Part shown: positions 51,301 through 60,630 of the stretch, in pieces
Layout of the letters: each line of letters begins with the position of its first letter
Numbering within the stretch: the first letter of the stretch is position 1
Source: Stentor coeruleus
Taxonomy: Eukaryota > Ciliophora > Heterotrichea > Heterotrichida > Stentoridae
Assembly (NCBI GenBank): GCA_001970955.1
Contig: MPUH01000023.1
Span: forward strand, 1 to 64,000
Direction of reading: 5' to 3'
Length of the DNA stretch: 64,000 nt
Translations under genes and position numbers: made by a program
The notes under the pieces: generated by a model
Told to the model about the DNA's origin: nothing
Databases searched by the model: none
Seen by the model: the letters and a program-made list of their open reading frames with translations, nothing else

Positions 51301-51510
51301 GTATGCATCTCTTATATCACTACTTATGAGTTTTGGATGATCAGTCAGATTCGCTTCTGCTTCTGATATTTTGTTTTTTGCCAAAAATAGCTTAGCTTCA
51401 AAAAGCTTTTGAAAATAGTTCCCTCTTTTCTTTTCCTTTGCAATAAACTCTTCAGCTTCAATCAATTCGTTATTGTCTATATAGTCTTGCAAAAGTCTGA
51501 ATTCGTTCAT
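48331..51510 (-). CDS. Ubiquitin-specific protease (USP), multi-domain
   Basis: A 1059-residue deubiquitinase. A helical, possibly TPR-like N-terminus (1 to 120) precedes a DUSP-like domain (about 130 to 265, with RWYVVDLNWFLKWKSKV). A Cys/His cluster at about 398 to 436 (CSICSSS, CKICKISTCSESC) fits a MYND or B-box-type zinc finger. The catalytic core starts at GLQNLGNTCFMNSAIQCL with the nucleophile Cys near 511, and includes CPKC and CPNC zinc pairs. The His box is SGGHYTATVYNS followed by WFECNDS. All triad regions look intact. The DUSP plus interrupted core suggests the USP4/11/15 group. The stop lies 14 nt from that of the mini-ELM2 gene. Confidence 0.92.
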   Translation of the reverse strand: MNEFRLLQDYIDNNELIEAEEFIAKEKKRGNYFQKLFEAKLFLAKNKISEAEANLTDHPKLISSDIRDAYTAIQHIIKIEVKMLQNKKKEVERDVQDLENLFKNNALVREFINRIRRKSLEIQEKTKSITFPRDEATEKEVFLKLYRENSDIKDQSRWYVVDLNWFLKWKSKVGLKKNRIYADLPFNNLWEEFTEETLPNLDNSQIIDNSVPEDFDISEDSPSFYSLKAGLSENNDYVLIPEAAYKLLKENYNPCQNILRKAIKVSEDSCIIEVYLKKIIIGYNSSSGVQIKIHKTSRKTLLSSIAILVLKILKIIVKSNSDSISKIKFWKIDTDITSEEKLAKLINTISNDLFIDGSKPLSNNLCVDEAEISEKNILYADNGISGHFQLIENTIRSSCSICSSSRHNALSANCKICKISTCSESCLTKHKKSNSKCADKKRRFILFSCFCRGSGDMSENETPRQSSKKIKNSVIEITPEAKSNSLVSSATSSTSTTLSGSYSIVTTGLQNLGNTCFMNSAIQCLAHCEDLTRFFLCDDYAKKINRNNPLGTKGKLAVAYAEILKVMKSGREKSIAPWSLKKTIASVASQFEGYQQHDSHEFLSYLISGLHEDLNQIHKKPYDGSDIKFTNDQEVADESWRRHHLRNKSVIVDLMYGQYKSTLKCPKCLKISYAFDPYNCLSLPIPQSSQKKTDVSYIPYMYDEDLVSISCFYDQNNTIADLKAQVANKINKNQSELRIMDCKFKVPLTLVDENLKAEMARQSYFYFYQIPEDAEVFFVVTVIFENYSTELHPRLVAVDRDDDYARVLDKIEKHLLPLFKHVLPEGIENFENMYKVYTHSTYKISCFICGQPRCNMSCRMKPSSEKLYKHLAKTNFIYVRVEICRPKQRIDLSRYTKFKTLKSSQTSKNALTIQECFRAFSTPEILDKHNSWYCPNCKTHVQASKHLEIFRVPQVLIIHLKRFRIHSYTREKINIPIDYPKENLDISEFVIGDKPPLYDLFAVSNHFGTLSGGHYTATVYNSQKARWFECNDSQVTETRDFSETASYVLFYKAKNSIKI

Positions 51511-51771
51511 ATTTTTAATAATCTTTTAGAAATTCTGTTATAAAAAACGAATATTTACAATAAAAATAATATAAAACTCCAACCTAAAAACTGTTCTCAA
51601 TATTCTCATATAAACTCCTAAATTATTATAGATTTCATCAACTTTTTATATAAAAAAAACTTCTCCAAAGCATTTTCTCTACAAAAAATTTCCTAAACAA
51701 ACCCTGATTTTTTTCCAATCAAATCCTCGAACCCAAGCTAAAAATACATAAATAACAAAAACTAGATAAAA

Positions 51772-52773
51772 ATGAATAAAAGAAAACCTCCAACAAATAC
51801 CTCAAGCGCAGTTAACGCTGCAGCAATGCAAGACCATCTCTTACGTAAATATGCCTTAACCAACCCCGTACGTCGAACATCATCTCTTTCCAAATACGGT
51901 AAAAGCATTCTAAAAACTTCCGCCAACGACGAAATAATGCAAAAAAAACTCGAGTATGATTCGAAACTAACCCTAGCCCAACGTTTAGGCCTTGTAGAAA
52001 AGCCAAATGCTCCTTTAAGTCATGAACAATGGGCTGCTGTAGAAAAAAAATCTGAAATGCGCGAAGAATATAAAGGTAAATGTCCAATCTGCCATGAACA
52101 TCTAGGTAAAGAACCAACTGTTATACTATCATGCTCGCATATTTTCCATAAATTATGTATAACTAGCTTTGAAAAATACTCTAGAACCAAAGCATGCCCT
52201 ATATGCCGCAAACAAAGCTATGAAAAAAAGACTTATAAAACCTCACAGGATTATTATTATATATATTGTATAGTAAAAATACAATCGCATATAAGAAAAT
52301 ATATTTGTCGTGAAAAATTCATAAAACATATGATTGAACATCCTTCTATGAATATACATGTTAAAAGAAAATATGCTCAACTTCATATGAAAAGGTTAGA
52401 TTTAAAACTAAGCAAACATTTGATTAAGAAAGAGACGCAGATAGATAAACTTTTTAGTGATTTAGAACAGAAACTTGCTGAATCTCAAGTTGCGGTTTCA
52501 GCTTTGAAAAATGCTAATAGAAGTAAAAAATCTGAGTTTTCTGATGTGAACTGGGCTGAAATAACAGTTAAAGCTATAGAAAGGTGTGAAAAAACATGCC
52601 CGATTTGTTTGCAGAGCCTTGAAGCACGCAGGGAAACTACGATACTTTCATGTTCACACGTTTTTCATACTAAATGTGTTGAATCGTTTGAGAATTTTTC
52701 TATACAAACACCCTGTTGTCCTGTATGCAGAGCTGAGTATATACGAACAGCTTTACATAAAAGCGATTATTAA
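51772..52773 (+). CDS. RNF32: RNF32-like protein: RING-H2, IQ motif, RING-H2
   Basis: A 333-residue protein. The first RING-H2 (about 104 to 146) has CPICHEHLGKE, CSHIFHKLC and CPICRK. An IQ-type helix follows (IVKIQSHIRKYICREKFIKH), then a coiled segment, then a second RING-H2 (about 276 to 322) with CPICLQSL, CSHVFHTKC and CPVCRAEY. Two RING-H2 fingers around an IQ motif is the layout of RNF32, a protein expressed in testis in mammals and kept in ciliated lineages. A ubiquitin ligase controlled by calmodulin is the natural reading. It faces away from the USP gene 260 nt upstream. Confidence 0.88.
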   Translation: MNKRKPPTNTSSAVNAAAMQDHLLRKYALTNPVRRTSSLSKYGKSILKTSANDEIMQKKLEYDSKLTLAQRLGLVEKPNAPLSHEQWAAVEKKSEMREEYKGKCPICHEHLGKEPTVILSCSHIFHKLCITSFEKYSRTKACPICRKQSYEKKTYKTSQDYYYIYCIVKIQSHIRKYICREKFIKHMIEHPSMNIHVKRKYAQLHMKRLDLKLSKHLIKKETQIDKLFSDLEQKLAESQVAVSALKNANRSKKSEFSDVNWAEITVKAIERCEKTCPICLQSLEARRETTILSCSHVFHTKCVESFENFSIQTPCCPVCRAEYIRTALHKSDY

Positions 52774-53596
52774 TTATTTGGTAAATCAATTTGATAAAGT
52801 GTGTTTGTTTGCTTAGATATGTTTATTATTCAAGTTTTTTATTTTTAGTTATATTTAAGGATTTGTTTTTTGTTGTTTAAAAGTGTTTTTCTAGGCCTAA
52901 GAGATAAAGTTTTGTTACAAAGTGATTGTTTCTTTTTTCCTCTAACAACTTACACATAAAAAAATTATGATGAATTACTCTTATATCATAGAAAATCCAA
53001 TCGCATAATACCCAGTAAAATTATTATCCATTTTTCAACTTCACTAAAATTCCTATATTGTTTTATTCCTATACATAATAATTCACAAATTGTAACACTT
53101 CATTTTTAAAACCTAAAATATTTAGCATTTTCCTTATTTTCACAATAGCAATATCCCCCTTATTCAAGCATATATACCTCATATTTTTATTATCAAAAAG
53201 ATGCTTTATTTCCAGATAAATATATATAAATTCGATATTTTTTGTCGTAGTCTTAACTTCATTTATAATATGGTCCATTTAACGTTATGTAAATTATTAT
53301 ATTTACCTTCTTCATTTATGCAGAAATTGATGAATTCACAGATTTATTAAGTTTTTTTATTATAAAATCTATAAGATAGTTGGAAATAGTAAAAGCGTTT
53401 ATGCAATTATGGATTAATGAGGAACCTAAAAAATAAAAATACATCTATTCAAAATTGAGTCTTTTAGCGCTACAAGCATTAGAGCTAGTCTTAAAACTCT
53501 TTTAAAACTTATTGCAAAACCTGATCATCAAAATATACAAACCGATTTACCTTATTTTGTATTTACTACCTTATAAATTTACAGCCCAACCGAAAA
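52774..53596. other. Intergenic region, one doubtful small frame
   Basis: AT-rich spacer. A minus-strand frame of 69 residues at 53069-53278 starts with ATG (MDHIINEVKT) and has mixed composition with ICLNKGDIAIVKIRK. It might be a small gene, but there is no family match. Confidence 0.35.
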
Positions 53597-54982
53597 ATGT
53601 CATCCCAAATCAAGAAAAAGTTCAAAGAAAGCAGTATGTTCTCAATGTCAAACGCTTACGACTGCAGCAGACAACTAGACTCCGAGTTCACCTTAATCCA
53701 AAACGACGATGAAATCAAAGAAATCACTCTACAGCTAGTCATGATAAGAAAAGCCTACGACAACATTCTACGAGAAAATTCCCAAAAGCGTTCTCAAATC
53801 GAAATGATGAAAAAACAAATAGAAAAACTCAGTAGTACAACAAATATTTGTAACGAAGATCAATCATCCATATCAGCTAAAATGTTAAGTCTAACAAATC
53901 AAGTTGGAACCCTTAAAAGCAAACTAGATGAAGAGCTTAAAAGTAATAGAATTTACGAACAAATTCTATCTAGGATGAAAACTGAAACTATTAGTCTTGA
54001 GCTTAGATCATCTAATTTACATACAAATCTAAGTTCTGCAAATAGAAACTTAGATGGATATATGCGAAACAATAAGATGAAAAAAGAAGACAATGTTCAA
54101 TCGCAAAAACTTCTTAAAACAATTAGAGAAGAAATTGAGGCTGAAAAAAAAAGCAACGATGATATGATAAAAAGACTAGAAAAGTCAGCCCGTGCCAAAA
54201 AAGAAGCAGCAATCAGAAGGCAGGAAAGGATAAAAAAACAAGCAGAAATCGCTGAAAAGGCTGCGAACGAGAACAGAAATGCTAAAGAAATTGCTTTAAA
54301 ACAAGAAATCATCCTACACAAACTTTATCACATGTTTTTAAAATACAAACAAGATAAACTATCTAAAGAATCCAAAGAAACTGAAGAAGCTTTTATGAGC
54401 ATCAAAATTGCCACTGGTCTTTCTAACATAAAAAGCATAGTTGAAGGGTTTTTAAAAAAAGAAGAAGTAACTGCCCAACTAAAAAGCACAATGGCTGAGT
54501 CAGAAAAAAACTTAGATTTATATAAAAAAAAGCATGAAAAAACCAAAAACGAACTATCACAAGTTGTGTTAATGTCAAGTGAAAGCCTTGGACCATATTT
54601 GCAAAAATTCACAGAATTAGAGTTTGAAATATCAAATGAAAGGAAAATATATAGTCAATTTGAAGAAGAGAAAAATTCTTATGAAGAACTTTATAGGCGA
54701 ATTGAAGATTTGAGGAATAAATTTTCAAGAATATTGGGTGTTAAACAGGATAAGGATTTATTTGTCAGTTTTGATTATATTAAAGAAGGGGTTAGAAAAA
54801 ATCTTGAAGAAATACAAAATTTTAAAGATATGTATATGAAACAATATGAAAAAGAAATTCAAAAAAGCACGTTAGATTTGTTTAAGAGTATGTATCCGTT
54901 AAGGGTTGCTAAACCCAAATTTATTCATGATGAAGGATATGGTGAGGAACTTCAGGAGTTTAGAACCCCAGATGGGGATTAA
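53597..54982 (+). CDS. Coiled-coil protein, possibly dynein-arm docking type
   Basis: A 461-residue, almost entirely coiled-coil protein (about 45 to 410), rich in Lys and Glu. It contains YEQILSRMK and ATGLSNIKSIVEGFLKKEE; phrases of this kind occur in the CCDC151/CCDC63/CCDC114 family (outer dynein arm docking complex), as far as I remember. The C-terminus ends in an acidic tail. The next gene, an EF-hand protein, starts 8 nt after its stop. In Chlamydomonas the docking complex pairs coiled-coil subunits with an EF-hand subunit (DC3), so the neighbour supports the idea without proving it. Other axonemal coiled-coil families remain possible. Confidence 0.65.
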   Translation: MSSQIKKKFKESSMFSMSNAYDCSRQLDSEFTLIQNDDEIKEITLQLVMIRKAYDNILRENSQKRSQIEMMKKQIEKLSSTTNICNEDQSSISAKMLSLTNQVGTLKSKLDEELKSNRIYEQILSRMKTETISLELRSSNLHTNLSSANRNLDGYMRNNKMKKEDNVQSQKLLKTIREEIEAEKKSNDDMIKRLEKSARAKKEAAIRRQERIKKQAEIAEKAANENRNAKEIALKQEIILHKLYHMFLKYKQDKLSKESKETEEAFMSIKIATGLSNIKSIVEGFLKKEEVTAQLKSTMAESEKNLDLYKKKHEKTKNELSQVVLMSSESLGPYLQKFTELEFEISNERKIYSQFEEEKNSYEELYRRIEDLRNKFSRILGVKQDKDLFVSFDYIKEGVRKNLEEIQNFKDMYMKQYEKEIQKSTLDLFKSMYPLRVAKPKFIHDEGYGEELQEFRTPDGD

Positions 54983-54990
54983 TAATTTAA

Positions 54991-55449
54991 ATGGAAAAAA
55001 AAATTTTAGATGATGATGAGATGCAGGACTTGCGTGATGTTATAGCGATATATGGGAATCAAGCTGCTGAAAATATACCCAAAGATAGTCTTGGATCTGC
55101 ACTAAGAGCTTTGAAGCTTAATCCGCTTCAAAGAGAAATCGACGATTTTATTATAACTTTCGACAAAGAAGGCACAGGGGTTTTAACATTAGAGCAATTA
55201 GCGATTATTTATAGTAGAAAAAAGAAAGACTCTGATACTTTAGACCAGCTACTAGCCGCATTTAGATTATTAGACAGAGAAGGTTCAGGTATGATTGGTG
55301 TCCCAGAATTCAGATATTACATGTCTAGAATGGGAGAATTAATGCCTGAACCTGATGTAGACGACATGATTAAAGTTGCTGATGCTGACAATTCTGGGAA
55401 AATCAATATAGAAAAATTTGGAAAATACTTAATGGGCATAAAAGATTAA
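54991..55449 (+). CDS. EF-hand protein of the calmodulin/centrin type
   Basis: A 152-residue protein of calmodulin size. EF-hand 1 is degenerate (YGNQAAENIPKDS), EF2 is DKEGTGVLTLEQL, EF3 DREGSGMIGVPEF and EF4 DADNSGKINIEKF. EF4 has the best calcium loop. The layout fits calmodulin-like or essential-light-chain proteins. Because it follows a coiled-coil gene by only 8 nt and shares its strand, it may serve the same complex, such as a dynein-arm docking subunit. That is inference. The next gene starts 38 nt downstream. Confidence 0.85.
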   Translation: MEKKILDDDEMQDLRDVIAIYGNQAAENIPKDSLGSALRALKLNPLQREIDDFIITFDKEGTGVLTLEQLAIIYSRKKKDSDTLDQLLAAFRLLDREGSGMIGVPEFRYYMSRMGELMPEPDVDDMIKVADADNSGKINIEKFGKYLMGIKD

Positions 55450-55487
55450 GATAAGTTTAGGAATATATGTGAAATAAAGTAATAATA

Positions 55488-56720
55488 ATGTCTAAATCTT
55501 GCTATGTAGAACACTGCAATAAAGAAGTGTCAAGCTTTTGCACCACCTGTGAAATAAATAAATATATGTGCACTGATCATGTTGGTCAACATATAATCCA
55601 AGCTAAAAGTCATCAAATTGAAGCTTTATTTCTATCATTGTCACCAATAAAATTAGAATGCTTCAGATCAAAAATGTCTTTATACATATCTTATATTTCT
55701 AAAGTCAAAAGTAATCTTTGCAATGCTACGGAAACCTTACACAATTTAATTGAATCTCAGCATGCTAAAGTTTTAGTTAAATTAGAAGATTTAGAGAGTA
55801 AAATCAACTCAATTATAAACTCATCAGAATCAGGAAAAATATGCGAAACTGAGCTTTTTGATATGATTTCTAATGTAAAAATCCCTGAGGAAGCTGTAAT
55901 TTTTAAAAACATTAAAGGACTGAATGAAGAAATCAATATATTTTACAATCAAGAATTGTTTAAAAACTTATCATCTGAAAATTCGATATTTCTTTTTTCA
56001 GATTCCAGAAGATTAGTTGGCATAGATTTAATAACACTAAAATCTAAAGTTATTAGTGAAAAAAAGAAAATTGCTGCCTGGCCGCAATGCTGTAAAATCA
56101 ATGATAGAACTTTTTTTTTCAATGGCGGATGGGGTTCTGAGGCTGTTGGGTGCACAGATATTTTCTATATAGACGAAAATAGATTTGAGCCTAAACCTGA
56201 ATCATATCTAAGATGGGGAGGAGCATGTGTTAATCACAAGGATAAAATCTATATTTTTGGAGGTTCTCCAGCTTGTAGTGGCCAATCTGATTTAAGCAAT
56301 TATTTAGATCTTGAAACAAATCAATGGAATGATATTTGTAAACTCCCTAAAGCTTCATATGCAAATACAGCTACTGTACTTGATGGTCAAATACTTATAA
56401 CAGGAATGTTATTATCAGGAGTTTATGTTTATGAAAATGATGCTTATACACAAATTGTTAATATTAATGATGAGGCAAATAAAATTATTTTTGAAAGGTG
56501 GGTTATTACTGGGAAGAGCTTTTATGAAAAAAGATCAGATGAAAGTAAGGAATGGGTTGAGATACCTACAGCTTATGGATGGAAAGGGAATTATTTGTAT
56601 ACAAGTTTGATTGTTCGGAGAGATAATTATGTGTATATGATGGATAATTCAAATGAACTACAAAGGTTTGATATTGAGAAAAAGAAGATTAAGAAAATCC
56701 CTCTGTTGCCTGTTTCTTAG
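55488..56720 (+). CDS. B-box / kelch-like protein
   Basis: A 410-residue protein. A B-box-like zinc finger (about 5 to 45: CYVEHCNKEVSSFCTTCEIN, CTDH) opens it, then a helical coil of about 110 residues. The C-terminal half is a kelch-type propeller with blades such as KIYIFGGSPACSGQS and NTATVLDGQILITGM. This B-box, coil and propeller order mirrors TRIM-like proteins but lacks a RING finger, so it is probably an adaptor rather than a ligase. Similar genes are plentiful in Stentor-like ciliates, by my recollection. Confidence 0.8.
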   Translation: MSKSCYVEHCNKEVSSFCTTCEINKYMCTDHVGQHIIQAKSHQIEALFLSLSPIKLECFRSKMSLYISYISKVKSNLCNATETLHNLIESQHAKVLVKLEDLESKINSIINSSESGKICETELFDMISNVKIPEEAVIFKNIKGLNEEINIFYNQELFKNLSSENSIFLFSDSRRLVGIDLITLKSKVISEKKKIAAWPQCCKINDRTFFFNGGWGSEAVGCTDIFYIDENRFEPKPESYLRWGGACVNHKDKIYIFGGSPACSGQSDLSNYLDLETNQWNDICKLPKASYANTATVLDGQILITGMLLSGVYVYENDAYTQIVNINDEANKIIFERWVITGKSFYEKRSDESKEWVEIPTAYGWKGNYLYTSLIVRRDNYVYMMDNSNELQRFDIEKKKIKKIPLLPVS

Positions 56721-56952
56721 AGGTTTTAGGTTATTAGTTTTAGATAAGATTTTTTGAATAAACAGACTGGGTCTTTGATATAAAATTTAAATATTGGTCT
56801 AAAATTATTAATAAAAACTTTATAGTATTTCGTTACGAGTTATTTAGAAATTTTATAGCTTTTATTACATCATTTATTATTCTCTCTTATAACAACAAAT
56901 ATTTCTTCAAATTACATCTAAAAATACTATTACTTAATAAACTAAAAACTCG

Positions 56953-57486
56953 TTACACATTAATAGTAGGCATTGATCTTATCATAGCCAGCTGGCAAAA
57001 TGTAAGCATTCCCTTCTTTATAATACACTCTTTATTATAAAATTTCTCTCTCCTAGCATATTCTTCAATCCCTGTAGACTTAGAACTTCTCCCAACTGAT
57101 TCACATTCATCAAAACTAGCCTTTTTTTTCCTATTTTCCCAATCATAATTTTCCGCACAAACTTCACTTCCAATTTTTTTCTTATTATCTCCAGGCAAAA
57201 AATACTTCAAATTATTGATTTTCTGATTTATCAAAATGTTGTTTTCCACAATTTGCTTATTTAGCTTCAAAAGCCTACATAAAAAATACAATGAGTTTTT
57301 TTTTTCGTATTGGATTTTAAGTTTATTTATTCCTAAAAGGGTTTTATAAGCGATTTGTATATTGTTCATGTATAATTGTGTTGAATCTAATGAGTCTTGA
57401 GTGTTTAGATTTGAAGACCCGAGATAGTTCCTGAATCTCAAAATTTCAATATCTTTAGTCTTTCTTCTAATGCATAATCCGTTCAT
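56953..57486 (-). CDS. Basic protein of unknown function
   Basis: A 177-residue protein (MNGLCIRRKTKDIEIL) with a helical middle (about 40 to 95) rich in Asn, Leu and Lys, then a charged, Ser-containing segment (ECESVGRSSKSTG). Seven Cys are scattered without a zinc-finger pattern. No family is recognised. It starts at ATG and is stop-free, which is unusual for AT-rich spacer of this length, so it is probably real. Confidence 0.5.
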   Translation of the reverse strand: MNGLCIRRKTKDIEILRFRNYLGSSNLNTQDSLDSTQLYMNNIQIAYKTLLGINKLKIQYEKKNSLYFLCRLLKLNKQIVENNILINQKINNLKYFLPGDNKKKIGSEVCAENYDWENRKKKASFDECESVGRSSKSTGIEEYARREKFYNKECIIKKGMLTFCQLAMIRSMPTINV

Positions 57487-58375
57487 TTTAAATCCTAACG
57501 GTTTTATATTATGACAATTTTTTTATAGGATTAAGTACTGGGGATATTATGGATATGCTAATAATTTGTAAGAATAAACGGAAATTGATGTTAGAAGATT
57601 TAAAATTTTATTGAGTAGGATAATTGTATTGGAATGTATTGTGTACTTTTTTTAATTTTGGGAATTAAATTATTATTGAGATTTTCTTAGCTTTTTGAAG
57701 TAGGGTTAAGGTTTTGTGAGGTTAAATAAATTTTTTAATACCAATTAGAAAGCATTGATTATTATAATAATCTTTCAAAATTATCATTAGAACTCAAAAA
57801 TAAATTATTATATAGGCTATACCCCAGTACCTTGTCACAAACCCTTCTAATAAAAATTCACTACTTCTAATCTTCTAAAACTTTAAAACATAATTATAAT
57901 TACAAGAAAAGGCATATATAAGTCAATTGTAATTCTTAATACTCGGTATTTATTATAAAAAATTTAGTTTAGAATTAAACTAGCAAATATATATTACATA
58001 AACATTTTAAAATCCAATATAAATAATAAAATTCATAATATATATCTATAGTAATATTATGCATATTATATTTTCCTAAACTTAGCCAATAATTTTATCT
58101 AATTTACTATCATACCTATCTTATTATATAATTCTTACATTCAATCTTATCTTTTCTTCTTATCTCAACTGCATCATCAAAAATTATCAGTTTTTAAATT
58201 CAGACCCACCAATATTATCTTCATTTTTTGATAGTCCCAATTTCTAAAGGATATCTTCATTATTACTCCAATAATCATTCACTAATCCTAAACTATGGGT
58301 TTTTTTTCTCTTCTATTATCATTATCACTATGAATTATTAGCCATATAAGTTTAAAAAGTTTACCTAATAAAATA
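57487..58375. other. Intergenic region, nothing recognised
   Basis: Very AT-rich spacer between two divergent genes. Confidence 0.5.
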
Positions 58376-59869
58376 ATGGGAAGCTTTTGCTCAGGTGCAG
58401 GTGGGCGAGAAAGTATTTTAACTCCAAAATATTGTCCAATAGTGACAAAAAACGATATTCATTTCCCTGGTCGTAAATTTATTCAAGAAAATTTTTCTCA
58501 TTTCCATGAAATTTATAAGCAAATAGGACCTCCACTTGGCTGTGGAGGGTTTGGAGCAGTATGGAAATGCGAGCACAAACGAACAGGGGATATTAGAGCT
58601 GTGAAAATAATGGAAAAAATCACTTTTACACTTGAAGAAATCGAATCCAGATCAGTATTTATGGAAGTCGAAATCCTCAAAACCCTTGATCACCCAAATG
58701 TTGTAAAAGTCTTCGAATATTTCGAAGATGATTATAATTATTACATTGTAATGGAGTTGATTCAAGGATGTGATTTATATTCTTATATTGAATCCAATGG
58801 GAAAATGATAGAGTCTCATGCTAAAGATGTGATGAAGAAGCTGTTTTGTGGTATAAATTATCTTCACTCTCGCAAAGTTGCCCATCGAGATATAAAACCA
58901 GAGAATGTTTTACTTCAGCAGACAGAAATTTTAGGCCGTTTTGACTTGAAAATAATAGATTTTAATGTATCAAGTTTTAAAAAAGACAGAAAATTTGATG
59001 TACCAGTAGGGACAACTGATTATATGGCTCCAGAAGTTTTCAATGGTAAGTATGATGAAAAATGCGACATGTGGAGTTGTGGAGTTATATTATATTTATT
59101 AGTTTCTGGGTTTCTTCCTTTTGGAGGACAAAGTGATACCGAAACTGAAAACTGTATAAAACGTGCTCGATACATTCTCCCTGACGAGCTCTTCAGCGAA
59201 ATCTCCAATGAGTGTAAAAACTTACTAAAAAAACTCCTCAAAAAAGACCCAACCAAAAGATTATCAGCTTCCCAAGCACTTGAGCACCCATGGCTTTATA
59301 ACCCCGAAGACGAAAGTTGTGATTATTCTCTACTAGCAGAAACTCTTAATAGTATCAAAGAACCTCAAAAAAATAAAAAACTTAAAGAACTTGTTACAAC
59401 ACTTATGATATCTCAAATGAATAAACCAACAAATGTTGGGAAAATAGAGAAATTTTTTTCTGTTGTCGATAAAAACCAAGATGGGGTTATATCTCTTGAA
59501 GAATTAATTGAAAAACTTGCTATGAAAATGCCTAGAAAAGATGCTGAAGAACAAGCTGATAAAATCATGAAAACTTTAGATATTGATGAGAATGGGTATA
59601 TAGATTTTAGTGAATTTTTGAGGATTTTAGTAGAAGAAGAGGTTATTTTGACTAAAGAAAATATTAAGAAAACTTTTGATTATCTTGATAAAAATGCATC
59701 GAGTAAGATTGAGAAAGATGATTTGAAGGATTGGTTGAATAAAAGTCAGACGGTACCGGATAGTATAATTTTGGATTTGATGAATGAGGCTGATAAAGAT
59801 GGGGATGGGAAAATTGATTATGGGGAATTTGAAGAACTGCTTGTTAGTAAGTTGGAACTTTTCAGATAA
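58376..59869 (+). CDS. Calcium-dependent protein kinase (CDPK) with a DFN motif
   Basis: A 497-residue protein. MGSFCSGAGG fits N-myristoylation with a palmitoylated Cys5. The kinase domain (about 49 to 305) has LGCGGFGAV, Lys77 and HRDIKPEN at 170 to 177. The metal-binding DFG motif reads DFN (195 to 197). The family's APE is kept (MAPEVF). Four EF-hands follow: DKNQDGVISLEEL, DIDENGYIDFSEF, a degenerate DKNASSKIEKDDL and DKDGDGKIDYGEF. The aspartate that binds magnesium is kept, so activity is possible, but the Gly to Asn change restricts the loop. It differs from the first CDPK in this window in the third EF-hand too. Confidence 0.93.
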   Translation: MGSFCSGAGGRESILTPKYCPIVTKNDIHFPGRKFIQENFSHFHEIYKQIGPPLGCGGFGAVWKCEHKRTGDIRAVKIMEKITFTLEEIESRSVFMEVEILKTLDHPNVVKVFEYFEDDYNYYIVMELIQGCDLYSYIESNGKMIESHAKDVMKKLFCGINYLHSRKVAHRDIKPENVLLQQTEILGRFDLKIIDFNVSSFKKDRKFDVPVGTTDYMAPEVFNGKYDEKCDMWSCGVILYLLVSGFLPFGGQSDTETENCIKRARYILPDELFSEISNECKNLLKKLLKKDPTKRLSASQALEHPWLYNPEDESCDYSLLAETLNSIKEPQKNKKLKELVTTLMISQMNKPTNVGKIEKFFSVVDKNQDGVISLEELIEKLAMKMPRKDAEEQADKIMKTLDIDENGYIDFSEFLRILVEEEVILTKENIKKTFDYLDKNASSKIEKDDLKDWLNKSQTVPDSIILDLMNEADKDGDGKIDYGEFEELLVSKLELFR

Positions 59870-60165
59870 TATTGTAAGTATTAGTTTATGATTGAGTATT
59901 ATAAAGTTAAAGGATTAGGTTTTGAGTTTTTTTAGGTATGCAAATGATGATATCTTTTAAAAATTTTGATAATTTTTTAATATTAGGGTTGATTTTTATA
60001 TAATACAATGGAAATCTAGAATTTTAAAGCTCTATTGGAAAAAAATATGATTTTGATAATAAAATCATCTAATCATAACCAAACTTAAATCTTTAATACA
60101 ATTGCAAAACACAAAAAAATATTTGCTTATAATCTACTTATCTAAATCCTATCTTATGTTTATTA

Positions 60166-60630
60166 CTAAGCAAAAGCGCAGCTAATAATTGCCCCAAGCA
60201 TCCCTCCAACAGCGAAAAGCCAATAAAGATTATAAATCGGTAAGAAAAAGCTATTGACCAGCACTAAAACACATATCATATTAACTTTCCCTATAGCAAA
60301 ATAAAGTGCTTCATCAGAGAGTATTGAATTAATATTGTTTCTAATATTGATCGAGTGTTTTGAAACTGAAGATTTACTTAATGGTTTATCAACTCTATAT
60401 ATATTTTACTTGCGGAAGTACATTTTTGCTGATCTTTTTATTGCCGTGTAGATGATGACAAGGATTACAAAGGAAGATGGGAGAAACCATTCTATGTTTT
60501 CTATAAGGTTTAATGAGAAAATAGTGCAATGAATGTCTGAGTAGGTATTACATATTAGAAATGCTACAATTGCTAGACTAGAACTCAAAAGTGTCAGGTA
60601 TCGAATTATATTGAACTCAAACCCTGCCAT
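60166..60630 (-). CDS. Four-span small membrane protein, two exons
   Basis: Exons are the complement of 60410-60630 and 60166-60394; spliced length 149 residues. Without splicing it would look like a 74-residue two-span protein. The second exon adds KVDKPLSKSSVSKHSINI, a polar loop, then two more spans (MICVLVLVNSFFLPIY and LYWLFAVGGMLGAIISCAF). Spans 1 and 2 lie at about 8 to 28 and 45 to 64. Cys residues sit between spans 1 and 2. I recognise no family. It could be a small tetraspan of endomembranes. Confidence 0.75.
60395..60409 (-). other. 15-nt intron in the four-span gene
   Basis: The minus-strand sequence GTAAAATATATATAG, phase 2 (AA|A), has A at position 10. Read-through stops at once (TAA). 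Confidence 0.8.
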
